NCBI GenBank assembly: GCA_963680875.1
Contig: OY804575.1
Span: 105,951,505 to 106,015,504, forward strand
Source: Bathymodiolus brooksi
Lineage: Eukaryota > Mollusca > Bivalvia > Mytilida > Modiolidae
Length of the DNA: 64,000 bases
Direction of reading: 5' to 3'
Every line of letters starts with the position of its first letter. Position 1 is the first letter of the stretch. Under the pieces are notes generated by a model. It was not told the DNA's origin. It was given only the letters and a program-made list of their open reading frames with translations, and ran no database searches. Both the position numbers and the translations under genes were made by a program. Of this stretch, positions 1 to 10,660 are shown piece after piece.

Positions 1-138
1 CTGAAGATATGAATAACACCTTTGAAGAAATTTAAAATTTCCCAAGGTAAGTGTGCTTTGGGGCTTATACTAAATGAGTTTTAAAAATAACAAATAATAT
101 TATGAATATATAATTTATTACATTACTAATCATCTTAT

Positions 139-765
139 CTATATATCATGTACATCAGTAGCTTTCACCCAATAATTAAATTCTGAAGGCCTTAGCACAT
201 TCTCCACTTTCCATAAATCTGCATCTGTCACTGTAATTTTCTTTAATTCAGATTGATAAAATGTCCCCTTAATAACCTCTCCATTATAATCCTTGATTAT
301 GTATACCGGTACACTTTGTCTCCAACATCGTTGTGCAATAGTGAATATTTCGCCAGTCCATTTTTCCTCGTATTGCCGAGTCAATATATTCCTCAGGTGT
401 GTAAGACGCACCCTATCGCCAATTTTGAATCCATAGCGAAGGTGTTTTATTTTTACAGGGTCCCCTTTTTGATCTGTCAACAATGTTGATATACGTACAG
501 TCTCTTCGTTATCTTTTGTTACATCTTCTGGTGGCATATCTATGGTGATATGAACTGTTTGATTATATCTCTCTGCGAAACCATGTAATCTATCTATGTA
601 CCGGTAGGATTGTTTGTAGGTAAAGTACCTGTATATTTTTATTTAAATTGTTTTAATCGCTCTTTCAGAAACAGACGTCTTGACTTCGTAATGAGCATAA
701 AAATGTTGAACTCCTTCACGTTGGAATGCTCTTTGAGTAAAATGCAGGTTACCGAGGTAAGAAAT
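139..765 (-). pseudogene. Polinton/Maverick-type integrase, C-terminal part, broken
   Basis: This is the C-terminal half of a retroviral-like (DDE) integrase of the kind carried by Polinton/Maverick DNA transposons, which inserts element DNA into host DNA. An open frame of 132 codons (139-537) continues in frame upstream without a start. It shows the post-catalytic helix region (SERAIKTI, then YRYFTYKQSYRYID), the block MPPEDVTKDNEE, and an SH3/chromo-like tail with GDRVRL, KWTGEIFTI and FYQSELKKI. An in-frame TAA at 643-645 separates the SERAIKTI block from the YRYFTYKQ block. The DDE catalytic core further upstream is not recognisable. A matching N-terminal integrase piece lies on the same strand at 9067-9462, about 8 kb upstream in transcriptional sense. 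Family call is by motif memory; no search was run. Confidence 0.72.
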
Positions 766-2490
766 AAAATGTTTTCGCGCTATGCTCTGATTTTCTTGTT
801 CATGTAATGTTTAAAACAATTCAAATTTTGATATCTAATGATAGTTTGTTAAAAACACAAATATTTCGCAAAAATGTGCAGTTAAGTTTTTCGCCATATT
901 GTTAAGGTAAATATTTGGATCATTTTAATAGTTCGTTACTTTTCGTATGCTCTTTAAGATCGCAGACTTTTGTAGAAATTTGACTTTAATGTATAAAATG
1001 AAGTCAATTTAACATTTGGCATTTCCAGCCTATAGTTCATTTAGCACATTCTAATTAGAAACCTCTTGAATTCAATAATTCACCATTTACAAATATGTCC
1101 ATAATTAAGGTTAACAAACTATGTCTACAAATCCTTACCTGCCAAATCATATCAAATTTCACAATCATTAAAACATTATTTGAATTAAATTTTCAATATT
1201 AATTCACTTTACCAATTTATTGATACTTGAGTTAAGTAAATACGTGGTTTTTTTTTCTTGAGATTTTGACAGGGAAGTTACATGGTTTTGTCTTAGTGGT
1301 AAATCTTTGTAAAAAGTCAAATGGGAGGAGAATTATGTCCTAAGGTTTTGTTTCATCTTTTCTTAAACAGAACCGCCCACAAATATAAGAATTAATACAT
1401 TTTCTATGCAGTGTTTGATATACTGCAGTCACGGTGTTTTTCTTCTTTACAAATAATTTAACAAATTAAAGGAGAAATTAAAAAGATGTCTTTTGCTATG
1501 TTTTGTGTGCAAATTTTATATAATTGTAGCACAATGTTAAATATGGAAGATGCTTTAAAATCCTTTGTCAATAAAAAAAAATATTTAAGTTAAGAAAAGT
1601 AGTGCATATCATATGAAAATTTGACACAAGATCTAGAGTACTTGGATCTGACTGTCGCTAAATGCTTGAAACTGTAATAAAATTATAATTAATTTCTGAC
1701 ACATCAATGCAAAAACAAATACTTTAATTTATGTTCATTACGAATATAAGTAATTAAATTTATATTATTAAGTATATGATATGTAAATGTTGATTTATTT
1801 TTACCAGCCCCAATTTAATGTTATTTGGTAAATATTTCAATTTCAATTCAATTCAAATATTTGTGTGATAAGCTGAGTGTGATATCACTGTAACTCAGTC
1901 CTTACGGTGAACATCGGTCCTTCGGCCCAAGACCCATAAAACTTTGTTCTGACCCGTAATTGTTTTTTTATCTAGAACTATATAAAAATTAATTCAAGAA
2001 TTCAATTCGGACCAGTAAATTCACAATTTCATTTCGAGGACTGCTCATTGTGAAATCTTACACATTTATGCATTAAAGTGTATAATGTTCATTCCAAGGA
2101 AGAATTTTATAGACTTTTATAGTGAATGATTGTTTTGGTCAGTATTCTGTCAATTAATTTGTACAGATTGATATCAATGTTGTCGGTGTGATTTTGATAA
2201 AATCATCAAAAAATTACATACAATCACTTTGCTACAGGCTTTTTAAAACGATATTATTTTGTACAAGGTTTTGTGTTTGTTTCTATATAAGATTTCACAC
2301 TGAAAACCTGAGAATGCCCTCACTGACATAAGGAGAAACCTATTGAAATACAAATTTCTTCAAATAACGATTGTAATTTCAAACTTATTTCCGTCAAGCT
2401 TGATTGAGACTGAATAAACAAGACAAGATAGTTGAGTTTGAAAATTCACATTAAAAATAGACACCAATACTCAGATTTCTATGTCAAAAA
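766..2490. other. AT-rich intergenic stretch, no gene seen
   Basis: No coding region or familiar repeat is seen. A less AT-rich patch around 1865-1990 contains the short inverted pair GGTCCTTCGGCCCAAGACC-like sequence and may be a fragment of an interspersed repeat, but I cannot name it. Confidence 0.4.
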
Positions 2491-2587
2491 TATAACAATA
2501 ATGTACAAATTAAGTTCTCCATGTTTTATATTTCGTAGACAATTCGGTACAATGTAACACTACAGGATGCAAACACGATTGAATTTA
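2491..2587 (+). repeat. Left inverted repeat (~95 bp)
   Basis: Matches the reverse complement of 4969-5061; shared blocks include GTACAAATTAAGTTCTCC and GGATGCAAACACGATT. The copies differ by small changes such as an extra CACTA near 2558. Confidence 0.75.
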
Positions 2588-3329
2588 TACTGCTAGATAG
2601 ATGAACAATCCATTTACGATATCTGTTAACCCAGTGAAATCGTTTATTTACACATATCTTTTCTCAATTCACGAGTAAACATAAAAATGTGTATTGTACA
2701 ATAATGTTTATTACCGATTCTGTACCTTTAGGACATTAAATTTAAAAAAGCTGACACAAGTGATTATAAAGCCCAATACGCTTTTAGTTAATTTATCATT
2801 GAGTTATTGTGTAATCGTACCTTTTTGTCTTTATTCAGTCAAGGATTAAAGCTATCTTAAATTTGTAAAATATTATGATAGTGAATTCATATTGTTACTG
2901 AATAATATAATGCATTAAAATGATGAATGAATTGCTTTCCCTATTGCTAACCTGCTTAATCTGCCAAAGACGTTTTTTGCATTTACGTGAAAATATTTTA
3001 TGACAGATATAGAGATAAAAAAAAAGTCCAATTCTATATGTCCTCATTTACTTCCATTGATAAATGAAAGGCTAAATATAGTTTAGGTCTTCTTTTCTAT
3101 GTACAACTAAGTCTTGGCGCTGAAAATGAAAGAACGTAGATAGTATTTATATTGCTGATTTACGTTTGTATGATTGAAGTTTAAATTCTAGTGCAGTATT
3201 AAAACTATTTTAGGAGGGTTTATCTGTTTTCAGTCCCTGATGGTATCATCCACCCAGTAGTCGGTGATTCGGCACTGACATGGTTTATTAGATATATTTA
3301 TTACTGAAATTTACAGTTCTTAAATAATG

Positions 3330-3565
3330 TAAATATTTATAAAACTAAGGTTCTCCTCTGTCAGGCATAGGTGACCTTAGCCGATTTTGGCTATCCTGTT
3401 TAAGCCCTTTGAAATTATGCCTCCGAAAACATTAAATTATATGGCTTTCCAATCTTTCGGTTTTGAGCGTACTTTATTAAGGTTATTCCAGAAACATGTC
3501 GTGGAGACTAAATTTGATATCTACGTTTTTATTTCAAGACTGCTAGGTCTGAACATATCACTACA
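3330..3565 (+). repeat. Interspersed mussel-type repeat, copy 1
   Basis: Contains AGGTGACCTTAGCCGATTTT, then GTTATTCCAGAAAC and AAATTTGATATCTACG. The second part recurs at 18650-18715 and 23450-23515 in the same orientation. I recognise this as a common interspersed repeat of mytilid genomes (memory, not a search). The open frame across 3387-3596 is just translation of the repeat. Confidence 0.6.
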
Positions 3566-4968
3566 TAAACACACGGTGGGAATATTTCAGACTTAAAATC
3601 TAAAAACCACAACCACTTCCCATGGTCAAAATAAAGAAAATTGAGTTGTAAATCAAAGCCAATTAGTATATTTTCTCCCCCAACTTTGAAAAAAACTCGT
3701 TAGAAACATATTGGTATTTAAGCTGAAAAATTGTATAGACTTGTAATGTATTATACTTATGGTTAAACTTATGATGTAAGTATATTATATTACAACAATA
3801 GAAGTCATGATTACATGTTAAGAGACCATCAGGGATCCTTAAATGTTACAGTATATATTTGACAGTAGACCTTACAATAGAGTTGGCATCCGTTTGACCA
3901 ATATTGTTTTCATTAATAACCGAATAAGAATTTGTTAGGGTAGAATCGACCCCTTCAATGATACTTCATTTTGTAAGGATGTAATTTATACTCGTACAAA
4001 TGATGTAGCGTAGGATTGTGTTTTTTGTACCTTTTGAGAGAAATATTTGCCCCGTTGTACTCTCTGATTTACTCTTAACGACAATTTAAATGTAAATTAA
4101 ATTGATCAGTAAGTCTAGAATAGGTGCAATGTATCTACTTAATGAAAAATAACAGTGTGTATATTGATAAAAATAGTGGGGTAATAGGGGTGTGGTAACG
4201 TTTAATACATAGATAGTGATCAGATTCAAATTTTCCAATTCTAAATTTTCGACATTTTAATCACAATTGGATGATTTAATATTTTGATTTAAATTTAATG
4301 ATTATAAAGACAATGTCCCAAGTTTTATTTTTGATTAGAAAAAAAAATTGAAAGACAAAAAAATCTTATAATCATTTTCCTGCAAATATTCTTAAATTGA
4401 ATCAAGATTGTATATGCAACTTTTTTTCCATTTTAAGGCGTCATGTTTAATTATGCAAAAAAATGAATTAATGTATATTTATTTTGAGAATTATTTCTCA
4501 TTGATTCGAATTAATTACTTGAGCAAAGGTTTACATATACCATAAGTAGTATTTGTTTATTCTAAAGGTACAGAGACATGCAAAATGTAGTCACTTTTGT
4601 TTGTCAAAATTTCATCAAAATCAAACAAAAATAGTCTTTGGAATAATGTTTTGAAAACATGTGGCTTTATATGATATAAATAGTAAAAAATTACGGTGAC
4701 CGAATACTTTTTGCACGTCTCTATATAATTTCAATATAGCACTATTGTTCTTGATATAACTTACCACGTTGCAAAGCTTTGAAATAATATTGCTAGTTAG
4801 TAGTATATCCAACCCCCAAATTTCGAAATTTCGCATTTATTAACTTTTTGTATGGTGATTTTTTTTCAATTCCACCATCCTTTTACAGCTGTCGGTGATG
4901 GTCAATAATGCATTGTGTTGTTCTTTTGATTAAAAAAGTATCCCTCCTTTTCAATGATTACAGAAGGG

Positions 4969-5061
4969 AAATTTAATCGTGTTTGCATCCTGTTACATTG
5001 TACCGAATTTTCTACGAAATATAAAACATGGAGAACTTAATTTGTACATTATTGTTATATT
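4969..5061 (-). repeat. Right inverted repeat (~95 bp)
   Basis: Inverted partner of 2491-2587. Confidence 0.75.
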
Positions 5062-5556
5062 AGGCAGTTAATTGTGCACATATCTAGCACTCTCTCCGCC
5101 TCCTCCTCTTGATCATTCAATAAGATAAAACAATAGCATGGTGCTAAAATTATTAATGAACAGAACTGAACATTACTGCTTGTACATTTTTTACAACAAA
5201 GAGAAGGTTAGGATGTAAAAGGTAAATAATGTATTCTTTTGAAAGAAATCATTTTAAATACATGTATATAAATGTAAGAAGGTAAAATAATAAAATAATT
5301 TAAAAAATCGCATTCAATTTCACTTTTTGAATACAGTATCAACATAATTGTTCTACATGTGTTTTGTAAAGTCCATTTTGTAATATTTTCATATAAGAAT
5401 TTTACCAATTGTTTGTGCAGTAATGCTATTTTTAATAAATATGTAATGTGCAATACCTACCTCATCACTTATAATGCTGGCATCTTTTGTTGTCTCCTCT
5501 TCCTCATCTTCAGTGACTTTTTTCTCCTCATCTTTGTTGCCTGTTGTCTCCATAAG
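5062..5556. other. AT-rich stretch, nothing recognised
   Basis: No gene supported; short open frames on both strands have low complexity. A C/T-rich tract at about 5487-5540 gives Lys/Arg-rich translations on the minus strand and is not convincing coding sequence. Confidence 0.4.
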
Positions 5557-5724
5557 TCTGTTGGTAGGAAAACAAGGGTATAATATGGCGGGGAGCAGGT
5601 GGCTTTAAGGGGAACTGATGGCTGAGACAGGTGTACTATAGTCTGTTGGTAGGAAATCAAGGGTATAATATGGCGAGAAGCAGGTGGCTTTAAGGGGAAC
5701 AGATGACCGAGACAGGTGTTTTTG
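5557..5724 (-). repeat. 85-bp minisatellite, two units (inverted array, left)
   Basis: Two units of about 84 bp start at 5557 and 5641, each opening CTGTTGGTAGGAAA and containing CAAGGGTATAATATGGCG, GCAGGTGGCTTTAAGGGGAA and GAGACAGGTGT. They match the reverse complement of the units at 10661-10912. Confidence 0.85.
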
Positions 5725-5929
5725 GGTTAAGCAGGTGGTGGCCACGTGGGGGTGAGAACCAGGTGGCTGGATGAGGAGGTGGGGACAGGCTGTTGGATGG
5801 GTGAACGTTTTTAGCAAGAAATCAGATGGATGCACGTGAATAGGTCCAATAGATGTTGAACATATTTTCAGTATAAGTCTATCTACAACAATCAACCTGA
5901 CCAGTTACAAATAAGCCGTTCAATCAGTC

Positions 5930-6385
5930 ATGTCACTTCTTCGTTTAAATTCGCTTGATGACCATGCTATGCGTTGGCGAGTGGGAAGTGTTGCTTCCAG
6001 CATACCTGAATTATACCATGCATATCATATACATATCAATGTATTGAAATGGACTGGTGTAATCGTGCTATTGAGCTTGACAGCTGCTGCCTTAAGAATT
6101 ACTAGCAGTTTGTACAAAATGGATAGGATGCAATGGAATTCTACAGATTGTATTAAAATTCAAGAGCAACCCAATTTAAATCAAACATTGTGTTCCTACA
6201 TTAAGTCGTTTCGTTTTCCAAACGAATAATATGTCACTGTATGTAGATATGGAAGCAGAACACTAACAGACATACGTCAATTTCTTCACCAAAAGCCAAC
6301 CATCAAAGGTGTTTCACTCTCTGTCAGACAATGGACCTATATGACGGCCATCGGACGGCATATTACAAGTGCCATACCTCAATAA
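5930..6385 (+). pseudogene. PC4/p15-like ssDNA-binding domain protein with one internal stop
   Basis: A 99-codon open frame from ATG 5930 ends at TAA 6227-6229, and the same frame stays open for 51 more codons to TAA 6383-6385. The part after the stop (YVTVCRYGSRTLTDIRQF, then KGVSLSVRQW) fits the C-terminal domain of transcription coactivator PC4 (p15/Sub1): a strand-turn-strand YVTVR-x-GKTLxDIRxF followed by KGISLxxxQW. PC4 proteins bind single-stranded DNA. The N-terminal 90 residues include a hydrophobic run (WTGVIVLLSLTAAALRI) that I do not recognise and may not be true coding sequence. Small PC4-domain genes recur in mobile elements of marine invertebrates (recollection). It lies on the opposite strand to its three neighbours in the candidate element. 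Confidence 0.55.
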
Positions 6386-7355
6386 TGTAGAATATGTAAA
6401 ATAAAAAGTACTGAAAATGAACTTTGTGTATTATTTACCTATGATCTGTTTACCTTACAGAGCACCTGAACTTTATCCAAATTTTTTTAGTGAAGTTCAT
6501 ACTCGATTTAGTTCTATATTGGGCTGTCAAAGTTTTGCAAATTTGATTTTCCCTTCAGTTTTATCAGAGTGCAATTTTTGCTCCTAACAGATGCATGCTT
6601 CAACTTTTGCGCCTACAAGATGCACATCATCTTTCTGCACCATTTGTGTTTTTGTATGTTTTGTACATCTTTTGAAGAATTAAAGTCATAACTTTGAGAT
6701 ATTTGCAGCACAAAGTAACATTTTTCTTATGACAATTCACACATGTACCGATTTCAAACCACTTTTGAAGTGTGCAAGCAGTAACATGATTATAAAATCT
6801 TGGATGAAAAGATTATTTTAATAATATTCAAACCTGATTAATTTCAAATTATACTAATAATTTTTAATGGTTGCTCATCTGTGGAATACCTTCAGTGAAT
6901 GTTCACCTCAAACATTAAGAAAACCACTTTGGAGTTATTCAGAGGACACATGACTATAAAATTAAATGGAGTATGATCTGAATCAAACTATCCTGATAAA
7001 GAGGGATTAAATCTCTAGAATGCCATTCAAATCATTCATAACTCTATACAACTAACAAGAATTAAAATGAAATTTTCTACTCAACAATAACATATATACA
7101 TAACAACTAATAAAGCTTTGTAAAACCTTTCATTAACAAAAACATATGTATATGAGGATGCATAGTATATTAAAAAAAACTTCTCTTACAAAGTAACAAC
7201 TTTCTTTTATTCGCCTTATTCGATCTCTTAAAAAGTTTATATTCCGATACTTATAAGCGATGCATTTTCATATGGTGAAAATGTATATAAAGATAAAGAA
7301 GTCAAGAAAAATGTCAAGGATATTTTTTTTATCAATGTGTGACGTAAAGATATTT
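6386..7355. other. Non-coding AT-rich stretch
   Basis: No gene or named repeat seen. Short open frames have low-complexity translations. Confidence 0.4.
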
Positions 7356-7665
7356 TTGACATTTACGTCACCGAATATGGTACTGCTTTGACAGCTGTTT
7401 TGCCTGTTTTGTTCCTGTATTTAAATACTGTTATAATGACAGCCGGAACCTTTGAACCGTAATGAGAGCGGGAGGTTTGGCGCTTTAAAATCTGATTCAA
7501 CCCACCATTTCATTAGAAATGCCTGTACCAAGTCAGAGTCATTACGGTTTTCACAGTTTCCCGGTTGTTGACTGATTTTGTCTGTTTGTATAATTATGAG
7601 TTTTGACTTTCCCTTTGTAAGATTGTTCGGAGTTCGGTAATTTTGTTATTACCCTTATTTATTAT
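7356..7665 (+). repeat. ~300-bp interspersed repeat, copy 1
   Basis: Shares long, only slightly diverged blocks with the reverse complement of 20655-20965: AACCGTAATGAGAGCGGG, AATGCCTGTACCAAGTCAG, GTTGTTGACTGATTTTGTC and GTAAGATTGTTCGGAG. Similar sequence is frequent in mussels (recollection). Element class not known to me. Confidence 0.75.
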
Positions 7666-7910
7666 CCAAAAACGGTTAAACACCCCTATAAAAATAAGGC
7701 ACCACAAATTTTACCTTCAAAATATGGAATGCCAGGACCAAAAAAAGCTTAGAATGATGTGATATAAAATGTATGAACATGATGAACAATTAACATTTTT
7801 ATAATATTGTAATCACAAATGTCACACACTTATATGACTAGAAGTTAGACAGAAATTATAACTTTGATTGTCATTAGTTAAAATGAGCACATCCTTTTCA
7901 GTATATAGAC

Positions 7911-8330
7911 TAGTAATGAGCATCACAAACAGATATATTACATGGGAATGGATACATATATCACTTGGAAAAAAACACCGATACATGTGAGTAGTATACT
8001 TTAAAATATTACCCCAATTTAATGAAACAGACATATTGGAATAAAACTAATGAAATGGTTTTGAAACTATATCTTATGTCCATGGTTATATTACACGAAA
8101 TCTGTGTTTGCAAATACATGTACAATCAATTTCTAAGTGTGTCATAGATTATTGCTTTGATTTTTTTAAATGAGTATGTACAGCTTTTTTCAGTAGAAAC
8201 AGTGACGAGTATCAAAAACATACATTGCATTTATGGAGGAATTGATACACATATCACTAAGAAAAAAAAATAGATACAGGTGTGCATGTTATGCAATACA
8301 AACATTAAATCTACACTAAGAAAATCTAAC
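7911..8330 (+). repeat. Diverged direct duplication of ~110 bp
   Basis: About 7911-8015 and 8204-8300 share the order GAGCATCA / ATTGATACACATATCACT / GATACATGTG with substitutions and an A-rich spacer. It looks like an old local duplication. Confidence 0.4.
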
Positions 8331-9066
8331 AATCAAAACTAATCTAAAACACAACAATTGATAATGCTATTTTAGGTAACTTTTAAAAGACAGTACAATG
8401 GTACCATGAATGATGGTTAGTATACCTAAATGAATATAACAGTAAAATATATATCATGTGAAAAGAGGTAGGTCATCATTTAAAAACCTAATTGAATGGA
8501 CATAATATCAAGCTCGTCTTCATGACTTTAGAGAAATATAAATGCATTGCACTAAACAGAATTGTTGCAAGGGTGGTACACAAAGCCTATTTGATCATAA
8601 ATAAAATCAATCACAAGGTCAAATTTATATCCTTCAAAAACAGTGCATTCAATTATATTTATGAATATGCACATTTAATATGAAAAGAAAATAATAACTC
8701 CTCCCACTATTCATTATCAAATTATATTTTTGAAAGAAAAAAGTGTGTTTAGCATATAAAGAATCTCTTAAGTGGAAAGGAAATCACATTTTTCATATTT
8801 ATCCTTTGTTGTTTTGCATGTTGTCTTGTATAATTAAAATAAAACTTAAAGTTTCAATTTAAATTGGTATTGTGACATAAACAAAAATATTTTTTTTAAA
8901 CAAAAATTCAGAAGATACATGTATAATATGTAATCAAACTTTTCTAGCACAAAAATTGGAAAAATAGGATCGAACAACTATCCAAATCCATATATACTCA
9001 AGCAGGTAACAATTAGCAATTATAAATCAAGGCGGTTCACTGGTTTCCATCGTCTTGTAGATCATC
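8331..9066. other. AT-rich stretch, nothing recognised
   Basis: No supported gene. The 63-codon plus-strand frame at 8492-8683 has no recognisable motif. Confidence 0.4.
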
Positions 9067-9462
9067 TTAAGACTTGCCCCTGATTCTGTTGTCTCTGATT
9101 TTGTTGTTGTCGTCTCTGATGTTGTTGTAGTCGTCCCTGATTTTGTTGTATTCATCCCTGATTTTGTTGCCCCTGAATTTGCTGTCCCTGATTGTGTTTA
9201 CTACAGCCCTTGCATTTTTAAAAGATTTGCTAATTGGCTTTTGAAGACTATAATTGTCTTGACTTTGAAGCCATTTTCTAATGGTGTGCAGTCCTATATC
9301 GTTTATACCTCTGAACTTAATGATTTCATTCAATTTTGATGGACCTATATAAGCACCCGTGTTAGATAGATCATAGCATAGCTTTGCCAAATATTTATAT
9401 ATTTCTTTTCTTCTTCTTGGAGATAAAATGATTTCTACAGGTTTCACTTTTAGTGGTCTCAA
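9067..9462 (-). pseudogene. Polinton-type integrase N-terminal domain with repeat-expanded tail
   Basis: The first ~80 codons resemble the N-terminal domain of Polinton/Maverick integrases: YLAKLCYDLSNTGAYIGPSK, then a helix block ending IRKWLQSQDNYSLQKPISK and the Arg/Lys patch SKSFKNARAVVNTIRD. In intact family members this leads into the DDE catalytic core. Here it runs into four imperfect copies of a 21-bp unit encoding NKIRDDY-like heptads, then a stop at 9067-9069. The frame has no ATG; it opens at a TTG codon just after the acceptor-like TTTTTCTCAG, so it may be an exon or a truncated copy. It lies 180 bp downstream of the HPSQ-motif remnant on the same strand. Confidence 0.6.
9068..9180 (-). 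repeat. 21-bp in-frame minisatellite inside the integrase remnant
   Basis: About four to five imperfect copies of a unit reading CCCTGATTTTGTTG plus GTCGT or ATTCAT on the plus strand, keeping frame as (N/Y)NKIRDD repeats on the minus strand. Confidence 0.7.
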
Positions 9463-9644
9463 CTAAACTGAGAAAAATGGGGATGGTATGGCAACTTTAG
9501 AGAAAAATAAAGAAAACATGATATGATGATTTATTACTAATACAAAAGACTTACATTTGTGAAAAATATATAACAGTTACTGTTTATTATTGACAACAAA
9601 TATGAGTTCGTTCTGGTTTCAACAGTTTTCATCATCACCTTATT

Positions 9645-10050
9645 TTATTGATAAAAGCGGTGATCTAATTGCATTGTTCTCTTCACCATATCATAAAACT
9701 CATCCTTGTTTGGTAGATGCATTTCGCGCCACTCACTGTTTTGTTACAATCTCTCGAACGTGTCTTTCAGTTTTTGTGATATGTCAATCAACTTGGTTTC
9801 ATTTTTCCACAAATTTAATACAGTCAATATCTCCCATGACATCATCAACAAAAATGTTTAATCGTTCACTTTCTGCCAACATGAGACATGGATGATTTCT
9901 TTGACTCGGGTGATCAATTCTACATCCATAACAGTGTTTTCGGGTCAAGTCCTATACTGCTTCTCTCAATTTACGCAAATAGGTGAACATGTATATTTCC
10001 ACCATCATTCTAATATCATTATCTTCTTGGTCAGCTTGTATAGATTCCAT
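9645..10050 (-). pseudogene. Small Cys/His-motif protein (HPSQ motif), broken, element-associated
   Basis: From ATG 10048-10050 a frame runs MESIQADQEDNDIRMMVEIY and, past an in-frame TAG after LRKLREAV, reads KHCYGCRIDHPSQRNHPCLM, giving spaced Cys/His residues that look metal-binding. After about 95 codons the homology-like frame shifts and continues as KLIDISQKLKDTFERL, then DEFYDMVKRTMQLDH up to TAA 9645-9647. I recognise the CYGC-x2-DHPSQ-x2-H-x-CLM pattern as recurring in uncharacterised mobile-element or virus-derived genes of marine invertebrates, but no function is known to me. It sits between the BIR remnant (upstream) and the integrase remnant (downstream), all on the minus strand. 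Confidence 0.5.
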
Positions 10051-10086
10051 ATTGAAATGAATTGTGAAGAATGTTGTTTTCGGTCT

Positions 10087-10098
10087 GTTTATATATTA
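10087..10098 (-). promoter_or_regulatory. TATA-like box for the HPSQ-motif remnant
   Basis: On the minus strand AATATATAAACAG lies about 40 bases upstream of the ATG at 10048-10050, at a plausible core-promoter distance for a short leader. Sequence resemblance only. Confidence 0.35.
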
Positions 10099-10159
10099 TA
10101 CAAATCACGTGGTAAACATCATGTGACTAACGACATCGAAATATGTCGAAGTTAGGTAT

Positions 10160-10455
10160 TGCATTGGATATCATTTTGCCGAACAAACAATTGGGTTACC
10201 ATTTCAAATGTTCAATTTCAATACGAACACTTACATCCCATTGTTTTAATATTACGTCACAGTAAAAATATGTCACTATGTCACCACGTCCGGTATAGAA
10301 GAATCGTTCTGAGCCAGATCCCTAGATTTCTGTTTCATTTGACGAGGCCAATGTGCGAAAGTTTGTTCACGGACCACATAATACATTGTTGATGGATGTG
10401 TGGGATTAAAGGTGACTGGGTTTCCGAAAATAGTATCGACTTCCATATCAACCAT
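10160..10455 (-). pseudogene. BIR-domain (IAP-like) protein, frameshifted
   Basis: BIR domains bind zinc and block caspases or act in ubiquitin signalling. From ATG 10453-10455 the frame reads through TFAHWPRQMKQKSRDLAQ, the first helices of a BIR (TFxxWP...LA), and ends at TAG 10276-10278. After an apparent +1 shift the neighbouring frame carries the rest of the core, FFYTGRGDIVTYFYCDVILK then QWD, EHLKW, a stop (10196-10198) and PNCLF. The GxxYxGxxDxVxC-x2-C...W...H...C pattern is clear, but the first zinc Cys is Tyr. No RING finger follows, so it would be a single-BIR protein. It precedes the HPSQ and integrase remnants on the same strand. Viral and host IAPs share this fold, so its origin cannot be decided here. 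Confidence 0.68.
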
Positions 10456-10660
10456 AGGGTTTCACAATCACGACTTAAATACCGGGAGTGAACGCAAAGT
10501 GTTGGATTTATTTGGAATAAACTAAATATTAAAGAATTATGGTGTGGTTTTTTCACACCGAGCAACAATTAGGCTACCGGCTTCCAACAATAAAACATTT
10601 GATCCCACTTAATTTAGGTGGGTCATCCACTGTTTGTTAGATTGCCGATGGATATTTTCC

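Larger units (their letters stand above)
2491..5061. mobile_element. Candidate non-autonomous DNA transposon with ~95-bp inverted ends
   Basis: The sequence at 2491-2587 reappears inverted at 4969-5061 with only a few mismatches and a small indel, and similarity stops on the inner side. The outer ends both read TATAACAATAATGTAC when read inward, compatible with a TA target-site duplication. The roughly 2.4 kb interior has no transposase and carries an older mussel-type repeat (3330-3560). Either this is a non-autonomous terminal-inverted-repeat element or two copies of a small repeat landed in opposite orientation. Confidence 0.5.

Noticed and set aside
253..807. Plus-strand frames at 253-489 and 610-807
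   Set aside because: They are antisense to the integrase remnant and have no motif of their own.
5469..5895. Minus-strand frames rich in LKATCSPPYYTL and SVPLKATCFSPYYTLD
   Set aside because: The repeated peptide is translation of the 85-bp minisatellite.
9590..10392. Plus-strand frames of 77-101 codons
   Set aside because: Antisense to the HPSQ-motif and BIR remnants, which carry the recognisable motifs.
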